A stretch of DNA of 64,000 nt from Rubrivivax sp. GTDB taxonomy: Bacteria > Pseudomonadota > Gammaproteobacteria > Burkholderiales > Burkholderiaceae_C. Every line of letters starts with the position of its first letter. Position 1 is the stretch's first letter. The position numbers and the translations under genes are program-made. Of this stretch, positions 61,378 to 64,000 are shown piece by piece. The stretch covers positions 1-64,000 of the forward strand of contig JAHCKS010000006.1 in NCBI GenBank assembly GCA_026125665.1, read 5' to 3'. The notes beneath the pieces are model-generated. The model did not search any database. It worked only from the letters and a program-made list of their open reading frames with translations, and was not told the DNA's origin.

Positions 61378-63853
61378 ATGATTGGGTTGACATTCAAGCG
61401 CACGGGGCGCACCGGGAGGACGGGTAGCCGCTGGACGATGTGCCTGGCGGCGCTGCTGCTGGCGAGCTGCGGTGGGGGGGAGAGGGGAAGAAGGGGCAGG
61501 CAGCGGCGGCGGCAACGATCCGACCCGCGAGAAGGTCGTCCGCCTGGAGCTCGTGCAGCAGGGCGTGCTTCTGACCGGCGCCGGCCAGGAGCGGCAGCTC
61601 ACGGTGCGTGCGCTCAACGGCAGCGGTGCACAGATCGACGCGAACGTCGTCTGGACATCGTCGGCGCCGGAGCGCATCAGTGTCGACGCAACGGGCAAGG
61701 TGCGCGCCGTCACGCCGCTCGGCTCGGCGCAGATCACGGCCGAGTCGGGCGGCGTGCGGTCGCGCCCGCTGCTGGTGATGACGGCCGAGCTGCACCCCGG
61801 AACGCTGCAGGTGACGGACGCCAACGTGGTGCGGATCGGCGAGCCGTTGACCAGCGGCCCGCCGCTGCCGCGGGCGGGCATCGAGTACGACGTGTGGCTG
61901 TCTGGCGTTGCGCCCCCGCAGCCGGGCACCGTCGTGCTCGCCGTCGAGGACTCGCCCGTCGCCGGGCGCGTGGTCGAGGCGGCGATCGACGGCAACCTCG
62001 TTCGGGTGCGCCTGCGCCTGCTCGACATGCCCGACGTGCTCGCGCGCTACGACATCGACTGGGTCATCGACGTGACGGCGTTCGACATGGTGTACGACCC
62101 CGCGGCGGCTGGCTTCAGCACACGACGGGATGAGAAGCCGCTGTCGCACGAGCGGCGCCTGGACTCCACCGAGGTGCGCGTGCCCGACTGGAGCTTTCCG
62201 CCGGGCAGCCCGAGCCCGCTGTGCCGGGCGAGTGCCGCGGCCAAGCTGACGACGCAGCCGACGAAGGTCAAGGTCGGCGGCAGCCCGAAGATCGTCTATC
62301 GCGACAGCCACCTGCACGTCGGCTTGCCCTCCGGGACGTTCAGGCTCGCGCTGGTGGGCGACTTCAAGATCGAGACGCAGGTCGGCCTCGTTGCCGATGC
62401 GGGCCTGAGCGGGACGGTGGAGTGCGAGCTGCCGCCCAAGGCGCTCGGCATCCCGATCCCGATTGCGGGGCCGTTCGGCTTGTCGATCCCGGTGAGCGTG
62501 GGGCTCAAGGTGAAAGGCGAAGTCGAGCTCGCCAAGCTCGACATCAGCCTCAGCGGCGAGAACGGCGCCAGTTTCGAGCTCGGCGTCGACTGCAAGCCCG
62601 CGCAGCCCTGCACGCTGCTGGACACCGCCACGCCGATCAACAAGTTCGAGCCGCATCTCGAGGTGCACGGCGCCAACATCGACGGCATGAGGATCAAGCT
62701 CGGCGCGCACCTCTACTTTCACACCGGGCTCAACGTCGTGCTGCTGGGCAGGCTGGTCACCTTCGAGGCCGTCGACGTGAAGGTGGGGCCCAAGCAGACG
62801 GCCGATTTCGGCACGCTGAAGCGGCAGGCCGACGACAGGCCCTACGCGTCGAACTACAAGCTCTTCTTCCTGACCGAGATCGCGCCGGGCAAGAGTGCGA
62901 AGAAGGCCATCGAGTTCTTCACCGGCGTCGAGCGCGACGAGTTCTCGATGACCTTGCCCATCGAGGCGGACATCTCCGAGTCGCCCAACGGCACGTGGAG
63001 CGTGGACAAGACGAACCCGGTGCCCAACCGCGACACGGTGCTGTTCGACATCCGCGTCAAGCCGCAAAGCAAAGACTACTTCCTGCTCGGCTACAACATC
63101 AAGCGCATCGAGATCTACCGCAAGCACGAGTCGGCGCCCGAGTACGAGCTCGTGCAGGCGCTGCCTGCGACGCAGCCGCAGGTGGACTTCCAGTGGCGAT
63201 GGGAACCCACGACGGCTGACGCGGGCCGCAACGACTTCGCCGTCTTCGCGGTGAGCAACTTCGAGGTCGTGCCGCTCGAGATCGGCACGGTGGCGAGCGT
63301 GCAGGTGGGCTGCATCGGCGGCATCGGCACGGAACAGATGCGTGCCCTGGCGGCGGGCGGCGTTTGCAAGGAGGAGTGGGTCGGCAGCGCAAGCGGCGAG
63401 ATCTTCGGCGCGGTGAAGTTCAACATGCCTGCTCCGTTCCTTTGGGAACAGGACCTGACGACGGTCCTTGCCCCGGGCATCAGCGCGTTGCGACCGGCGA
63501 AGACGGGCAACCTGGTGACGGTCGAGTTCACGCTCTGGAAGGACCTCGGCTGCACCGTCACGCCCGAGCGCTTCGACGGCTCGAGCTTCTCGGCGGCGTC
63601 GCTGATGACCGTCGATCGCAACTTCGACCCGCCCAAGTACGCATGGGGCCTGCAGATCGACGCCGAGCTGACGATTTCGTGCCCGGACGGCGGGCCGGGC
63701 ACGCTGCCCGGGCGCGTGATCGCGATCGACGGCCTCGGCGAGCTCACCGAACGGGGCACGCGCATGCAAGGCATCACGAGCAACCAGTTCGGGCGTTCCA
63801 GCTACGACTTCCGCCTGAAGGAGCCGGACCCGCCATCGCCGCAGGCGCGGTAG
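61378..63853 (+). CDS. Ig-like-domain lipoprotein gene interrupted at a G7 tract
   Basis: The ATG at 61378 has a GGAGGGG nearby and encodes a signal peptide ending LLLASC, in one frame. The mature part (from about 61480 to the stop at 63853) continues in another frame, starting GSGGGNDPTREKVVRLEL. The frames meet at a run of seven G at 61474-61480, where six G would join them. The predicted full protein is about 825 residues. It has an N-terminal Ig-like (BIG2-type) beta domain (VRALNGSGAQIDANVVWTSS) followed by long beta-rich sequence with two C-terminal cysteine pairs. I recognise no family for the rest. It may be a phase-variable gene, a pseudogene or a sequencing error. Confidence 0.72.
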
Positions 63854-63888
63854 TCGGTTGATGCAGGCGTTGCCGGAGGGACCTCAGG

Positions 63889-64000
63889 ATGAAGCCGAAA
63901 GCATGTTTCCTGGCGATGTTGGCAGTGGCCGGTGCAGCAGCGGCGGCCGATGCATGGGCGCAGGACCCGCCGCCGCCCGCCGGCCGCTGGCAATCGCCCG
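63889..64000 (+). CDS. Secreted protein, N terminus only (cut by right edge)
   Basis: The ATG at 63889 has GGAGG 9-10 nt upstream. The visible 37 residues are a signal peptide, MKPKACFLAMLAVAGAAAAA then DAWAQ, followed by a Pro-rich start (DPPPPAGRWQSP). The likely cleavage site is AWA-Q. It lies 35 nt after the interrupted lipoprotein gene. Nothing can be said about function. Confidence 0.7.
   Translation, partial: MKPKACFLAMLAVAGAAAAADAWAQDPPPPAGRWQSP

Overview
The window is GC-rich (about 70% G+C by eye) chromosomal DNA that looks like a betaproteobacterium of the order Burkholderiales, in the Rubrivivax/Leptothrix/Methylibium neighbourhood. This placement is inferred from gene content and order: argH next to an AlgZ/AlgR-type (LytS/LytTR) pair, ppc divergent from hemC-hemD-hemX-hemY, and yicC-gmk / rpoZ-spoT-greB facing a kinase-phosphatase-rph-rdgB-hemW run. 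No phage, integrase, IS transposase or CRISPR array was seen. Nearly all of the sequence is coding.

Layout. 0-6.4 kb: a zinc-ribbon protein cut by the left edge, a LuxR-type response regulator followed by a membrane hybrid histidine kinase, and a LysR regulator upstream of an FMN-dependent alpha-hydroxyacid (lactate-type) dehydrogenase. 6.6-12.5 kb: dinB, two DUF5666 lipoproteins flanking a DUF6502 protein, a small membrane protein and a pseudopilin-like protein. 12.6-25.9 kb: argH, the LytS/LytTR pair, a coniferyl-aldehyde-type dehydrogenase, a non-coding gap with two inverted copies of a structured repeat, ppc, then hemC, hemD, hemX and hemY. 26.0 kb: tRNA-Arg(ACG). 26.2-32.7 kb: an orphan sensor-like membrane protein divergent from a receptor Ser/Thr kinase with a DUF4384 tail, then greB facing spoT. 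32.8-37 kb: rpoZ, a copper-type two-component system on the opposite strand, gmk and yicC. 37.1-42 kb: cytosolic Ser/Thr kinase, PP2C phosphatase, rph, rdgB, hemW. 42-46.6 kb: a 1050-residue secreted protein of unknown function coupled to a LysR regulator, divergent from a DUF1127 protein. 46.7-52.2 kb: cheR-cheD-cheB divergent from a tightly overlapping GGDEF / FlhG-like ATPase / truncated haemoglobin / lipoprotein operon. 52.3-57.8 kb: a frameshifted Smr gene, radC, then slpA-ispH-serS-hydratase. 57.8-64 kb: tRNA-Ser(CGA), an asparagine-synthetase-like protein without a glutaminase nucleophile, metY, a lipoprotein gene interrupted at a G7 tract, and the start of another secreted protein.

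How the genes fit together. Housekeeping modules cover haem synthesis (hemC/D/X/Y, hemW), the stringent response (spoT, rpoZ), nucleotide pools (gmk, rdgB), RNA processing (rph, yicC), isoprenoids (ispH) and translation (serS, two tRNAs). Signalling modules sit between them: four histidine kinase or response-regulator loci, two Ser/Thr kinases, one PP2C, one diguanylate cyclase and the chemotaxis adaptation trio. The most unusual features are the paired repeat with compensated stems (17959-18217), the copper two-component system with a CopR-box-like site inserted between gmk and rpoZ, the DUF5666/DUF6502 cassette, the large orphan secreted protein, and two apparent one-base frame breaks. Base positions I read by hand may be off by one in places.
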